Positions 1-8,707 of a stretch of DNA of 64,000 nt are shown here, piece after piece. The notes under the pieces are model-generated. The model searched no databases. It had not been told where the DNA came from and saw only the letters and a list, made by a program, of their open reading frames with translations. The DNA is from Rubrivivax sp. A210 (GTDB taxonomy: Bacteria > Pseudomonadota > Gammaproteobacteria > Burkholderiales > Burkholderiaceae_C), in NCBI RefSeq assembly GCF_904426505.1, contig NZ_CAJGBN010000034.1:186001-250000 (forward strand), read 5' to 3'. Numbering within the stretch: the stretch's first letter is position 1; each line of letters opens with the position of its first letter. Position numbers and translations under genes: made by a program.

Positions 1-2272
1 CAAGTTCGGCGTGTCGCCCGAGCGCATCGTCGACTACCTCACCCTGGTAGGCGACACCGTGGACAACGTGCCCGGGGTCGAGAAGGTGGGCCCCAAGACG
101 GCTGTGAAGTGGATCGCCGACCACGGCAGCCTGGACGGCGTGATCGCCGCTGCCGACAGCATCAAGGGCGTGGCCGGCGACAACCTGCGCAAGGCGCTGG
201 ATTGGCTGCCGATGGGGCGCAAGCTGGTGACGGTGGTGACCGACTGCGACCTTGCCGGCCACATCGAGGGCTGGCCGGCGCTGGAGGCGCTGGCGCTGCG
301 CCCGGTGGACCAGGCCGGCTTGCTGTCTTTTTATGAGCGCTACGACTTCCGCAGCTTCCGCAAGGAGCTCGAAGCGGCGCTGGGCAGCACGCCGAGCACT
401 GCGGGCGCGGTCCTGGAAGCCGACGCGCCGCCGCGCACGGCCGCCGCCGATCTGGCGCGCGACTACGAGACCATCACGAACTGGGAGCGCCTGGAGCACT
501 GGATGGCCCTGCTGCAGGCGGCCGAGCTGGTGGCGCTGGACACCGAGACCGATTCGCTGGACGCGATGCGCGCCCGCATCGTCGGCATCAGCTTTGCCGT
601 CGAGCCCGGGCGCGCCGCCTATGTGCCGCTGGCCCACAACTACCCCGACGCGCCCGAACAGCTGCCCATCGACGAGGTGCTGGCGCGCCTCAAGCCCTGG
701 CTGGAAGACGCATCGCGCGCCAAGCTGGGCCAGAACATCAAGTACGACCTGCATGTCTTCGCCAATGCCGGCATCGCGGTGCGCGGCTACGCGCACGACA
801 CCCTGCTGCAGAGCTATGTGCTTGAGGCCCACAAGACCCACGGACTGGAGGCGCTGGCCGAGCGCCACCTCGGCCGCAAGGGCCTGAGCTACGAAGACCT
901 GTGCGGCAAGGGTGCGAACCAGATTTCCTTTGCCCAGGTCGACGTGGCCCGCGCCGCGCAGTACAGCGGCGAGGACAGCGAGATGACGTTGCAGGTGCAC
1001 CAGACGCTGTGGCCTCTCGTTGCCGCAGACGGGGATGAAGAGCGCGGCCTGCGGCTGGTCTACGAGCGCATCGAGATGCCGGTGGCGCAGCTGCTGTGCC
1101 GCATCGAGCGCCACGGCGTGCTCATCGACGCCGCGGTACTGGCGCGCCAGAGCCAGGAGCTGGCCGAGCGCATGGTGGCGCTGGAGCAGGAGGCCTATGC
1201 CATCGCCGGCCAGCCCTTCAACCTGGGCAGCCCCAAGCAGATCGGCGAGATCCTGTTCGTCAAGCTGGGCCTGCCGGTGAAGAAGAAGACCGCCAGCGGC
1301 GCGCCGTCCACGGATGAAGAGGTGCTGCAGGAATTGGCTGCCGACTACCCGCTGCCGGCGCGCATCCTCGATCACCGGGGCCTGGCCAAGCTCAAGGGCA
1401 CCTACACCGACAAGCTGCCGCTGATGGTGAACCCGGCCACCGGCCGCGTACACACCAACTACGCGCAGGCGGTGGCGGTGACGGGGCGGCTGTCGAGCAA
1501 CGACCCCAACCTGCAGAACATCCCCATCCGCACGCCCGAGGGCCGGCGCGTGCGCGAGGCCTTCATTGCGCCGCCAGGCCATGTGCTGATGAGCGCCGAC
1601 TACAGCCAGATCGAGCTGCGCATCATGGCCCACATCAGCCAGGACCCGGCCCTGCTGCGCGCGTTTGCCGAGGGCGTGGACGTACACCGCGCCACCGCCA
1701 GCGAGGTCTTCGGCGTGCCGGTGGCCGATGTCAGCAGCGAGCAGCGCCGCTACGCCAAGGTCATCAACTTCGGCCTCATCTACGGCATGGGCGCCTTCGG
1801 CCTGGCTTCCAACCTGGGCATCGAGCAGAAGGCGGCCAAGGACTACATCGACCGCTATTTCGCGCGATTTGCCGGCGTCAAGCGCTACATGGACGAAACG
1901 CGGCTGGAAGCCAAGGCCCGGGGCTATGTGCAGACCGTCTTCGGCCGCCGCCTCTGGCTGCCCGAAATCAACAGCGGCAACGGCCCGCGCAAGGCCGGCG
2001 CCGAGCGCCAGGCCATCAACGCGCCCATGCAGGGCACGGCGGCCGATCTCATCAAGCTGGCGATGATCGCGGTGCAGCAGGCCCTGGACGACGAGGGCCG
2101 CGCCACCCGCATGGTGATGCAGGTGCACGACGAATTGGTGCTCGAGGTGCCCCTGGAAGAGCTGGCATGGGCGCGCGAGGCGGTGCCGCGGCTGATGGCC
2201 GGCGTGGCGAAGCTGGCGGTGCCGCTGCTGGCCGAGGTAGGTGTGGGCGAGAACTGGGACCAGGCTCACTGA
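1..2272 (+). CDS. polA: DNA polymerase I (5' end outside window)
   Basis: Replication and repair polymerase that removes Okazaki primers and fills gaps. The window begins inside the gene; the visible 750 or so residues start in the helix-hairpin part of the 5'-nuclease domain (GPKTAVKW). A 3'-5' proofreading domain follows with an intact ExoI motif (ALDTETDSLD). The family A polymerase domain carries motif A (DYSQIELR), motif B (RRYAKVINFGLIYG) and motif C (QVHDELVLEVP). All three catalytic motifs are present, so this is a proofreading-competent Pol I of the E. coli type. The reading frame is open from base 2 and ends at TGA 2270-2272. It converges on the glycine-zipper gene 24 bp downstream. 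The identification is secure; only the N-terminal exonuclease part cannot be judged. Confidence 0.97.
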   Translation, partial: KFGVSPERIVDYLTLVGDTVDNVPGVEKVGPKTAVKWIADHGSLDGVIAAADSIKGVAGDNLRKALDWLPMGRKLVTVVTDCDLAGHIEGWPALEALALRPVDQAGLLSFYERYDFRSFRKELEAALGSTPSTAGAVLEADAPPRTAAADLARDYETITNWERLEHWMALLQAAELVALDTETDSLDAMRARIVGISFAVEPGRAAYVPLAHNYPDAPEQLPIDEVLARLKPWLEDASRAKLGQNIKYDLHVFANAGIAVRGYAHDTLLQSYVLEAHKTHGLEALAERHLGRKGLSYEDLCGKGANQISFAQVDVARAAQYSGEDSEMTLQVHQTLWPLVAADGDEERGLRLVYERIEMPVAQLLCRIERHGVLIDAAVLARQSQELAERMVALEQEAYAIAGQPFNLGSPKQIGEILFVKLGLPVKKKTASGAPSTDEEVLQELAADYPLPARILDHRGLAKLKGTYTDKLPLMVNPATGRVHTNYAQAVAVTGRLSSNDPNLQNIPIRTPEGRRVREAFIAPPGHVLMSADYSQIELRIMAHISQDPALLRAFAEGVDVHRATASEVFGVPVADVSSEQRRYAKVINFGLIYGMGAFGLASNLGIEQKAAKDYIDRYFARFAGVKRYMDETRLEAKARGYVQTVFGRRLWLPEINSGNGPRKAGAERQAINAPMQGTAADLIKLAMIAVQQALDDEGRATRMVMQVHDELVLEVPLEELAWAREAVPRLMAGVAKLAVPLLAEVGVGENWDQAH

Positions 2273-2296
2273 GGAGCCTGCCCCTGCCGCGGCGGA

Positions 2297-2980
2297 TCAG
2301 CCCGCGGTGCGTGTGACGCGCGGCGCGCCGTTGCCTTCGCTGCGGTTCACGACCTGGAAGCCCTTGTCGCTGACCGTCACCGGCGCGCCCGGGGTCGGCG
2401 CGGTGTCGCTGGTAAAGGTGCGCAGCGTGCCGTCGTCCATGCGCACCTTGACCTCGTAGACGGTGGTCGTCTTGGTGCGCTTCTCGACCTCGTTGCCGGC
2501 AAAGCCGCCGCCCACCGCACCCAGCACCGTCATCGCGGTCTTGCCGCTGCCGGCGCCCATCTGGTTGCCGACCACGGCGCCAAGCACGCCGCCGGCCACC
2601 GCCCCCACGCCCGAGCCTTCGCCCTTGCGCTGCACCGGGCGCACGCCCTCGATGACGCCGCAATGCGCACACAGCGCGGCGGACTGGGTGTCCAGCGGCG
2701 GGCGTTCGGCGGCGCGTTGCGCGCCGTTGCCGGCCGCGGCCTGCTTGCCCTGGGCTTTGTTGCCGCTGTTGCCGGTGGCGGCCTTGGCCGTGTTGCTGCC
2801 GCTGTTGCCAGCCTGGGCCGTGGCGGCCGGGCTGTCGGCCACGGCCTCGGGTGCCGCAGCGGGCGCGCGCAGCATCAGGCCGGCGGCCAGGCCGATGCCG
2901 GCCAGTCCCAGGCCGCCGACGACGAGCCAGAGGTTGCGTTGCGAGGCGACGGTGGTGGTCGGTGTGAGGGTTTCGGACAT
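2297..2980 (-). CDS. Glycine-zipper 2TM domain outer-membrane/envelope protein
   Basis: Predicted envelope protein of 227 residues. It starts MSETL at 2980, chosen because AGGAGA lies just upstream, and a membrane segment follows (LWLVVGGLGLAGIGLAAGL). An Ala/Asn/Gly-rich linker precedes a CAHCG motif. A glycine-zipper segment comes next (GVGAVAGGVLGAVVGNQMG, then LGAVGGGFAGNEVEK). The C-terminal domain, about 70 residues, resembles the SlyB/PcpA-like YMGG/2TM family tail (YEVKVRMDDGTLRTF). Family members are structural or stress-related proteins; no enzymatic role is evident. It is divergent from the hypothetical gene at 3184. The family call is good and the function is unknown. Confidence 0.8.
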   Translation of the reverse strand: MSETLTPTTTVASQRNLWLVVGGLGLAGIGLAAGLMLRAPAAAPEAVADSPAATAQAGNSGSNTAKAATGNSGNKAQGKQAAAGNGAQRAAERPPLDTQSAALCAHCGVIEGVRPVQRKGEGSGVGAVAGGVLGAVVGNQMGAGSGKTAMTVLGAVGGGFAGNEVEKRTKTTTVYEVKVRMDDGTLRTFTSDTAPTPGAPVTVSDKGFQVVNRSEGNGAPRVTRTAG

Positions 2981-3183
2981 GCTGTTCTCCTGATGGCGGC
3001 GCCACACGCCGCGGGCCTGCACTTGGGTGGCAGGCGATGGCTTGAGCATCGCCGTTGTGGCGCCGGCCGTGTTACCGGATGATGCTGCAGCGCCGCAATG
3101 GCAACCGTCGGATGCGTTTGCAAGACTTCGCGGCCTCAACGGTGGCGCCTTTGCGGCCATCCTGCCGACAGGGGAGGGGCTGG

Positions 3184-3789
3184 TTGGCTGTCCTGCGCCT
3201 GCCGTCCATACTGCGCGCCGTGCAACGCCGACGCTATCCCCCGCGCTTCAACCCTGCTCGCTGGATGGCCGGCGGGCTGGCGCTGGCCATGGCCGGCCTG
3301 GCAATGTGGTGGGCGCCGCCGGCGCCACCCGCCGCGGCGGCCCTGGCGCCACCGGCCCCTGCCGACAACGGCCCCTGGCTGTCGCCGGCCTTGGGCACCG
3401 CGTCAGCCGAACTGACGACGCCTGCAGGCGCCGCACCTTTGCCGGTGGTGCAGCCGGCACCAGGCCTCCCCGCCGCGCCCGTGCTGCCCGGCCACGCGCT
3501 GCCCACCCTGGATGCCGCCGAGCGCGCGGCCTTGCGCGAGGCGATGTCGCCCGCCGTGCCGATGGACGGGGCCAGCCGGCGCGAGTTCGAGGCGCTGCTC
3601 TTCCACGATGGCTTGCTGCGTTTGCAGGCCTTGCGCGAGGCCGGCGACCTGGGCGCCGAGCACGGGGCCCTGGTGCAGGAACTGCGCGCGGCGCTGCCGG
3701 CGCGCGAGGCGGCAGCCGATCTGGCGCCGCCCCTGCTGCAGCAGGCCCGCAGGGCGCTCGATCTGCCGGCAGCCGGGCCGCGACGCTGA
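3184..3789 (+). CDS. Hypothetical single-pass membrane protein
   Basis: Unrecognised protein. A basic N-terminus (LRLPSILRAVQRRRYPPRFNP) leads into one membrane segment (MAGGLALAMAGLAMWWAPPA). A long Ala/Pro-rich stretch and a helical C-terminal domain of about 90 residues follow (AERAALREAMSPAVPMDG onward). The open frame reaches back to 3055, but that upstream part looks non-native. I prefer the TTG at 3184 because GGGGAGGGG lies directly upstream; an ATG at 3112 is the alternative. Expected topology is inside N-terminus with a periplasmic C-terminal domain. There is no operon partner; the next gene starts 150 bp downstream. Confidence 0.5.
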   Translation: MAVLRLPSILRAVQRRRYPPRFNPARWMAGGLALAMAGLAMWWAPPAPPAAAALAPPAPADNGPWLSPALGTASAELTTPAGAAPLPVVQPAPGLPAAPVLPGHALPTLDAAERAALREAMSPAVPMDGASRREFEALLFHDGLLRLQALREAGDLGAEHGALVQELRAALPAREAAADLAPPLLQQARRALDLPAAGPRR

Positions 3790-3939
3790 CCCCCTAACTG
3801 GAAGTTTCGCGGGGCGCGGCGTGATCCTCTGGACAGCGGGTGCAGCGTCGGGGTCGCCTGCCTAAGCTCTGGACACGATCGATGCACGGCTCGGGTCAGG
3901 GAGGCCCGGCTGCAGCACCCGGCGTCACGGAGGTCCAAC

Positions 3940-6561
3940 ATGACAGTCATTTCCCGAATCAAGGCCCGCCTGCCGCGCTTGCCGCGCATGCTGGCGGCCC
4001 TGGCACTGGCGGCCACGGCCACCGGGGCCGCAGCGGCCGTGCAGGTCACGGTGCTCGAGCAGACCGGCGCCGGCACGGTGCTGCGCATCACCGTCGATCC
4101 CCCGCTGCTCGACAAGGTCGAGACGCCGGCCGGCAGCTTCGACCGCTTCTCTCAACGCCTGGGCGCCGGCATGGTGCTCGGCGGCGCTGACCGCGTGGGC
4201 CAGCCCGAGATGCCGGTGGCCGGCTTTCCGCTGGCGCTGCCGGTCGACCTGAAGGAAGGCGAGACCGCTACCGTGGTGGTCGAGCCCGAGGGGCCGCCGC
4301 ACGAGATGCCGGCGCTGCTCTACCCGGTGCAGCCGCCCGAGCGCACCTCGTCCGAGGTGGCCGAGCCGCCCGCCTTCAAGTTCAACCCCGACACCTATGC
4401 GCGCAGCCTCTTCCTGCCTGGTCAGGCGCTGGAGCGGCGCGCGCTGTTCAAGGGCAATGCCAACATCGAATCGTTCCGTTTCTCGCCCTATGGCTTCGAT
4501 CCCAACCGCCGTTTCATCACCTGGCACGACAGCTACATCATCCGCGTGATCCATTCGCCCAGCGAGTGCTTCCGCATCGACGCGCGGCTGGACCGACGTT
4601 CCAAGGACGCCTTTGACCCTGTGGACAACCGCATCGAGGCGCGGCCCATGCCGGTGCTGAAATACGCCCTCAATGGCGAGTCGCTGGTGCGCGTGTGCGG
4701 ACCGCTGGTGCCACCGATCCAGTTGCTGGGCGCGCGCTTCATCATCATTGCCCACCCCAACCTGGTGGCCGCCGCCAACACGCTGAAGGCGCACAAGGAT
4801 GCGCTGGGCATCAGCACGATGGTGGTGAGCACCTCAGACCCGGCGCTCACGGGCGGGGTGTCGTTCATCGCCAACGCGGCCCAGATCCGCAACTGGCTGG
4901 CCAGCCACTGGAACAGCCACCTCGTCAAGCCGCAATGGGTGCTGCTGATGGGCGACGCCGAACATGTGCCCACCCACTACGACCAGCCCAACTGGTGGGA
5001 TTCGGCGCGCAATGCCGGCGACATGTGGTACGGCCAGTTCCTGCCCGGCGCCACGGCCGAGACCGTGCCACCCTTCGGCATCGGCCGCTTCCCGGTCGAC
5101 ACGCTGGCCCAGGCCCAGACCATGGTCAGCAAGGTCATCGCCTTCGAGAACCATCCGCCGCCGGACTCACTTTTCCAGCAGGATTTCTACAGCCGCCTGA
5201 CCTTTGCTTCCTTCTTCGAAGGCTTCACCCTCGACACGCGCTGGTTCGTGCAGGTGACCGAGCAGATCCGTGACCACGTCGTGGCCCAGGGCTACAACGT
5301 CCAGCGCATCTATGTCGCGCCCAACGGCGCCAACCCGACCACCTACCGCAACGGCAACCCGGTGCCGGCGGCCCTGCGCAAGCCCGGCTTTGCCTGGAAC
5401 GGCAGCCAGGCCGACATCGTGAATGCGTTCAACCAGGGCACGGCCTTGTTCTACCACCGCGACCACGGCTGGTGGACCGGCTTCGGCGACCCCTCCTTCC
5501 AGACCGCCAACCTGGGCGCGGTGTCGGTCACGAACAACCAGTTCCCGGTGCTGTTCAGCATCAACTGCGCCAGCGGCATCTTCGACAACGAGACGGTGGA
5601 CCTGCCGGCCAACATCATCGGCGGCGGCTACGGGCCCGCCTTTTCGACGGCCTATTTCGCCGAGGCCTTCGTGCGCAAGACCGACGGCGCGCTGGCGGTC
5701 ATCGGTGACACCCGTTCGAGCAGCACGCGTGACAACGGCCACCTGGCCATAGGCCTGTTCGACGCGCTCTTCCCCGGACTCGCGCCCTTCGGCGGTGCCC
5801 TCCCGGTGCGCCGCCTGGGCGACCTGCTCAATCACGGCAAGGCCTTCCTGGCTGCGGTCGACGCCGGCGCCACGCCCAATATGCACCCCACCGATGCCGG
5901 TGGCGTGGCCGTGCCGGTGGAAGGCCTGCGCCAGGAGATGAACATCTACAACCTGCTCGGCGACCCCACGGTGGTGCTGCGCACCGCGCCGCCGCTGCGC
6001 TTTCCGGTGCTCAACCTGTCGCAGGAGCTGGGCGTGCTGGTCATCAAGGCGCCGCCCGTGTGCCTGAGCTGCCCGCGCGGCATGGTCATCGACCCCGAAC
6101 TGCTCACCGCCGTCGCGATCGACCCGCAAAGCGGCCGCGTCGTGGGACGCACGCTTCTCAACGCGCTGGGTGACGGCCGCATCGACCTGGGCGGCTTCAC
6201 CGGCAATGTGCTGCTGCGCGTGGGCTCCGGCGAAGGCGCCAGCGCCCAGGCCGCGCTGGTGGAGAGCGATGGCGACGGCGACGGCGTGCCCGACAGCCGC
6301 GACAACTGCATCAATGTGGCCAATGCCAACCAGCGCGACAGCGATCTCGACGGCTATGGCGACGCCTGCGACGCCGACGCCAACAACGACGGCATCGTCA
6401 ACAGCCTGGACTTCGCCCTCGTGCGCAACAGCTTCGGCCAGCGCGCGCCCAACCGCGCCGATCTCAACGGCGACGGATTCATCAACGCCCTGGACCTGGC
6501 GCTGGCGCGCCGTCTGTTCGCCACCCGGCCCGGGCCGTCGGCCTGGCACCTGGCGCGCTGA
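3940..6561 (+). CDS. Gingipain-like C25 cysteine protease with dockerin-like C-terminus
   Basis: Secreted protease of 873 residues. The N-terminal signal peptide (basic MTVISRIKARLPRLPR, then an Ala-rich hydrophobic core ending ATGAAAA) follows a good ribosome site (GGAGG, 7 nt before ATG). A gingipain-type pro-domain comes next, then a C25 peptidase domain at about residues 260-680. The expected catalytic dyad is visible: His in FYHRDHG and Cys in SINCASG. The tail from about residue 770 has thrombospondin-3/EF-hand-like calcium repeats (DGDGDGVPDSRDNC). Two dockerin-like duplicated loops follow (DANNDGIVNSLDFALVR and DLNGDGFINALDLALAR). The PEP-CTERM protein 47 bp downstream has a cohesin-like fold, suggesting that the protease docks onto it. 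The substrate is unknown. Confidence 0.85.
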   Translation: MTVISRIKARLPRLPRMLAALALAATATGAAAAVQVTVLEQTGAGTVLRITVDPPLLDKVETPAGSFDRFSQRLGAGMVLGGADRVGQPEMPVAGFPLALPVDLKEGETATVVVEPEGPPHEMPALLYPVQPPERTSSEVAEPPAFKFNPDTYARSLFLPGQALERRALFKGNANIESFRFSPYGFDPNRRFITWHDSYIIRVIHSPSECFRIDARLDRRSKDAFDPVDNRIEARPMPVLKYALNGESLVRVCGPLVPPIQLLGARFIIIAHPNLVAAANTLKAHKDALGISTMVVSTSDPALTGGVSFIANAAQIRNWLASHWNSHLVKPQWVLLMGDAEHVPTHYDQPNWWDSARNAGDMWYGQFLPGATAETVPPFGIGRFPVDTLAQAQTMVSKVIAFENHPPPDSLFQQDFYSRLTFASFFEGFTLDTRWFVQVTEQIRDHVVAQGYNVQRIYVAPNGANPTTYRNGNPVPAALRKPGFAWNGSQADIVNAFNQGTALFYHRDHGWWTGFGDPSFQTANLGAVSVTNNQFPVLFSINCASGIFDNETVDLPANIIGGGYGPAFSTAYFAEAFVRKTDGALAVIGDTRSSSTRDNGHLAIGLFDALFPGLAPFGGALPVRRLGDLLNHGKAFLAAVDAGATPNMHPTDAGGVAVPVEGLRQEMNIYNLLGDPTVVLRTAPPLRFPVLNLSQELGVLVIKAPPVCLSCPRGMVIDPELLTAVAIDPQSGRVVGRTLLNALGDGRIDLGGFTGNVLLRVGSGEGASAQAALVESDGDGDGVPDSRDNCINVANANQRDSDLDGYGDACDADANNDGIVNSLDFALVRNSFGQRAPNRADLNGDGFINALDLALARRLFATRPGPSAWHLAR

Positions 6562-6608
6562 TCCCCCAACCCTGCTTCCGTTCTCGTTCAACCCCACAGG
6601 AGCTACCC

Positions 6609-7169
6609 ATGAACTTCGTCTCCCACCTTCGACCCGTGGCCCTGGCCGCACTCGTCGTCATCGCGCATTCGGCGCAGTCGGCCACGCTGGACCTTGTGCC
6701 GTCCACGGTGCTGGCACCCCTCGGCGCCAGCTTCTCGCTCGACGTCAATGGCAATGACTTCGCCGGCAACATCATCGGCGGCGGCTTCAACTTCAGCTAC
6801 GACCCGCTGCGCCTGCAGTACGACGGCCTCGTGATCGACACCACCGTCTGGCCCGATCCGGCGCGCTCGGCAGGCCTGCACGACCCGGCCAGCGGCACCG
6901 TGACCGGGGTCTTCTTCAACAACATCTCGGCCATCCTGCCCACCGGCAGCTTCCACGTCGCGCGGCTCAGCTTCACCTCGCTGTCCAGCCTGCCCAGCAC
7001 GGTGCAACTGGCCGGCAATCCGGGTCTGGTCTGGGGCAATGAACTGGCCGAGGAAGTGGCCGTCAACTACGGCCTGGCCCAGATCAACCCGGTGCCCGAA
7101 CCCGGCACCTGGGCCTTGATGGTGGCCGGCATGGCGATGGTCGGGGCGCGCCGCCTGCGCAAGTCCTGA
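6609..7169 (+). CDS. PEP-CTERM protein with cohesin-like domain
   Basis: Exported surface protein of 186 residues. It has a signal peptide (RPVALAALVVIAHSAQSA) and a central beta-rich domain of about 125 residues. That domain resembles cohesin: LDLVPSTVLAPLGASFSLDV, then FNFSYDPLRLQYDG, with an Ala/Leu-rich end strand. The C-terminus is a PEP-CTERM sorting signal: VPEPGTWALM, a short hydrophobic helix, then basic RRLRKS. PEP-CTERM proteins are processed by an exosortase/EpsH system and usually reach the cell surface or exopolysaccharide. AGGAGCTACCC precedes the ATG. It follows the dockerin-bearing protease by 47 bp and is probably co-transcribed. The cohesin assignment is by pattern only. 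Confidence 0.8.
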   Translation: MNFVSHLRPVALAALVVIAHSAQSATLDLVPSTVLAPLGASFSLDVNGNDFAGNIIGGGFNFSYDPLRLQYDGLVIDTTVWPDPARSAGLHDPASGTVTGVFFNNISAILPTGSFHVARLSFTSLSSLPSTVQLAGNPGLVWGNELAEEVAVNYGLAQINPVPEPGTWALMVAGMAMVGARRLRKS

Positions 7170-7226
7170 GCGGCTGCGGCGGCCGGGCCTCGCCGCGGGT
7201 GACAATGCGGTTTTCGACAGCGAGGC

Positions 7227-7613
7227 TTGGCCGTGGATCTGAAGGTACCCATCGTGATCTCCGACGAATTGACCGACGAGGTCATCACGTCCACCGCGCT
7301 GCTCAATCTCGCCAGCGGCGAGATCACGCGCATCGAGTACCAGGACTACGACGCCGATGCCCGCGGCCTGCCGCCGCACAGCGACGACTACGAGTTCACC
7401 AGCGGCACCCTGTCCAACGACGGCAAGGATGTCGAGTTCGGCGTCGTCGTCAACCGCACCACCGGCCAGTACTCGGTGAGTGCGAGCGAGCTGCTCGAGA
7501 TCAAGGTGCGCGCTGCCGCGCTGTTTGCCGGCGTCAGCGGCAAGGCCTTGCTCGAGAAGGCCGAAAGCCAGCAGGCCGCCGCGCCCAGCGGCGGCCGTCG
7601 CAAGCTGCACTGA
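7227..7613 (+). CDS. Hypothetical small cytoplasmic protein
   Basis: Unrecognised soluble protein of about 128 residues with no signal peptide or membrane segment. It is acidic in the middle (YQDYDADARGLPPHSDDYEF), followed by an alternating hydrophobic stretch (DVEFGVVVNRTTGQYSV). A helical C-terminal part ends in a basic GGRRKLH. The start is TTG at 7227 or GTG at 7233; a GCGAGG lies just before. Codon use matches the neighbours, so it looks like a real gene. It converges on rdgC with a GC hairpin between them. Confidence 0.55.
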   Translation: MAVDLKVPIVISDELTDEVITSTALLNLASGEITRIEYQDYDADARGLPPHSDDYEFTSGTLSNDGKDVEFGVVVNRTTGQYSVSASELLEIKVRAAALFAGVSGKALLEKAESQQAAAPSGGRRKLH

Positions 7614-7615
7614 AG

Positions 7616-7627
7616 GCCCCGAGGGGC
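7616..7627 (+). terminator. Possible terminator hairpin between converging genes
   Basis: Short inverted repeat GCCC-CGAG-GGGC, followed by ATTCTT, just after the stop of the hypothetical gene and before the rdgC stop. The stem is only four pairs and the T-run is weak, so this is tentative. Confidence 0.3.
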
Positions 7628-7635
7628 ATTCTTCC

Positions 7636-8640
7636 TCAGGCCGGCACTTCGTCCCAGGGCGCGGTGCTGTCGCCCGTGGTGGCGGCCGGGGCCGCGTCGG
7701 CCTGACGCAACGCGGCCGTGGCGGCGCTGGCGCCGGGCTGCTGCAGGCCGCCCAGCGCCGCGATCAGGTCGGGGATGAGCTGGCGCAGTTCGCCGGTGGC
7801 GATGGCCACGTCGGTGTCGAAGCCGCCGTCGTCGGCGTTCGCCGTGCTGCCCGCGCCTTCGAGCACGATGTCCAGCAGCTTGATCTTCTTGATCACCAGT
7901 GCCTCGGTCAGCACGAAGGAGACGCGGCCGGCCCAGGTCATCGCCACCTGGGTCGGCAGCTTGCCCTGCTTGATGTGCTCGCCGACCTCGGCGATGTCCA
8001 GCGTGTGGCGCGCATAGCGAACGGTGGCCTTCTCGCTGTCGGGTTGCTTGAGTTCGCAATCGCGATCCAGCGTGAAGCCGGCCGGCGCCTCCTGCTCGAC
8101 AAGCCAGGCGGCCATCGCGGTGGCCGGGGACAGCGCCGTTTGAATGGGCGCAAGGCGCAGGCCGCCGCCCAGCAACTCGACCAGGCGCGTGACCACGCCG
8201 TCAGCCTTCTTGAGGCTGGCGGCATCGATGAGCACCAGGCCTTCCTGCGGCGCCAGCCAGACCCGCGTGCTGCCACGCTTGGGAAAGGCCCTCGGCATCA
8301 GCGTGTGGACGATCTCTTCCTTCAACTGGCGCGCTGCCTTGCCCTTGGGGCGGCGGCCGGTCTCGGCCTCGATGCGGTCGCACTGGGCCTCGAGCTCGGT
8401 CTTGATCACGCCGCCCGGCACCGCCTTGGTCTCGGTACACAGCTCAAGAATGATCTGCCCGCCCACGCTCTCGGCCAGCACGCCGTGCTTGCGCCCGCGC
8501 GGCGCCACCCAGCCGGCGGATTCGGGCTGGGTCGCGCCGCAGGGCGCGAAGCGCGCGCCGTCCAGGCGGGCCTCGATCTCGGACAGGGCGGGCTTGCTTT
8601 CCCAGTTTTCGATGCGGAAGACGAGGGCGTTCTTGAACAT
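7636..8640 (-). CDS. rdgC: Recombination-associated protein RdgC
   Basis: Ring-shaped DNA-binding protein that modulates RecA activity and is nucleoid-associated. The 334 residues start MFKNALVFRIEN, a typical RdgC N-terminus. They carry the family signatures PCGATQPESAGWV, LVLIDAASLKKAD and YARHTLDIAEVGEHIKQGK. The start at 8640 is chosen from family agreement; an upstream in-frame extension to 8697 has no family counterpart. Length is close to the usual 300 or so, with an extra Ala-rich C-terminal tail. It lies 67 bp downstream of scpA on the same strand. Confidence 0.95.
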   Translation of the reverse strand: MFKNALVFRIENWESKPALSEIEARLDGARFAPCGATQPESAGWVAPRGRKHGVLAESVGGQIILELCTETKAVPGGVIKTELEAQCDRIEAETGRRPKGKAARQLKEEIVHTLMPRAFPKRGSTRVWLAPQEGLVLIDAASLKKADGVVTRLVELLGGGLRLAPIQTALSPATAMAAWLVEQEAPAGFTLDRDCELKQPDSEKATVRYARHTLDIAEVGEHIKQGKLPTQVAMTWAGRVSFVLTEALVIKKIKLLDIVLEGAGSTANADDGGFDTDVAIATGELRQLIPDLIAALGGLQQPGASAATAALRQADAAPAATTGDSTAPWDEVPA

Positions 8641-8707
8641 GGTGAGGGCTTCCATGGGCCGCGCGCCGCGCCCGGGCGGGGCGCGCAGCGGCGGCATTGA
8701 GGGGGGA

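Noticed and set aside
5167..6651. 494-residue open frame opposite the C25 protease
   Set aside because: Antisense to a gene with clear catalytic residues; Val/Gly/His-rich shadow without start-site support.
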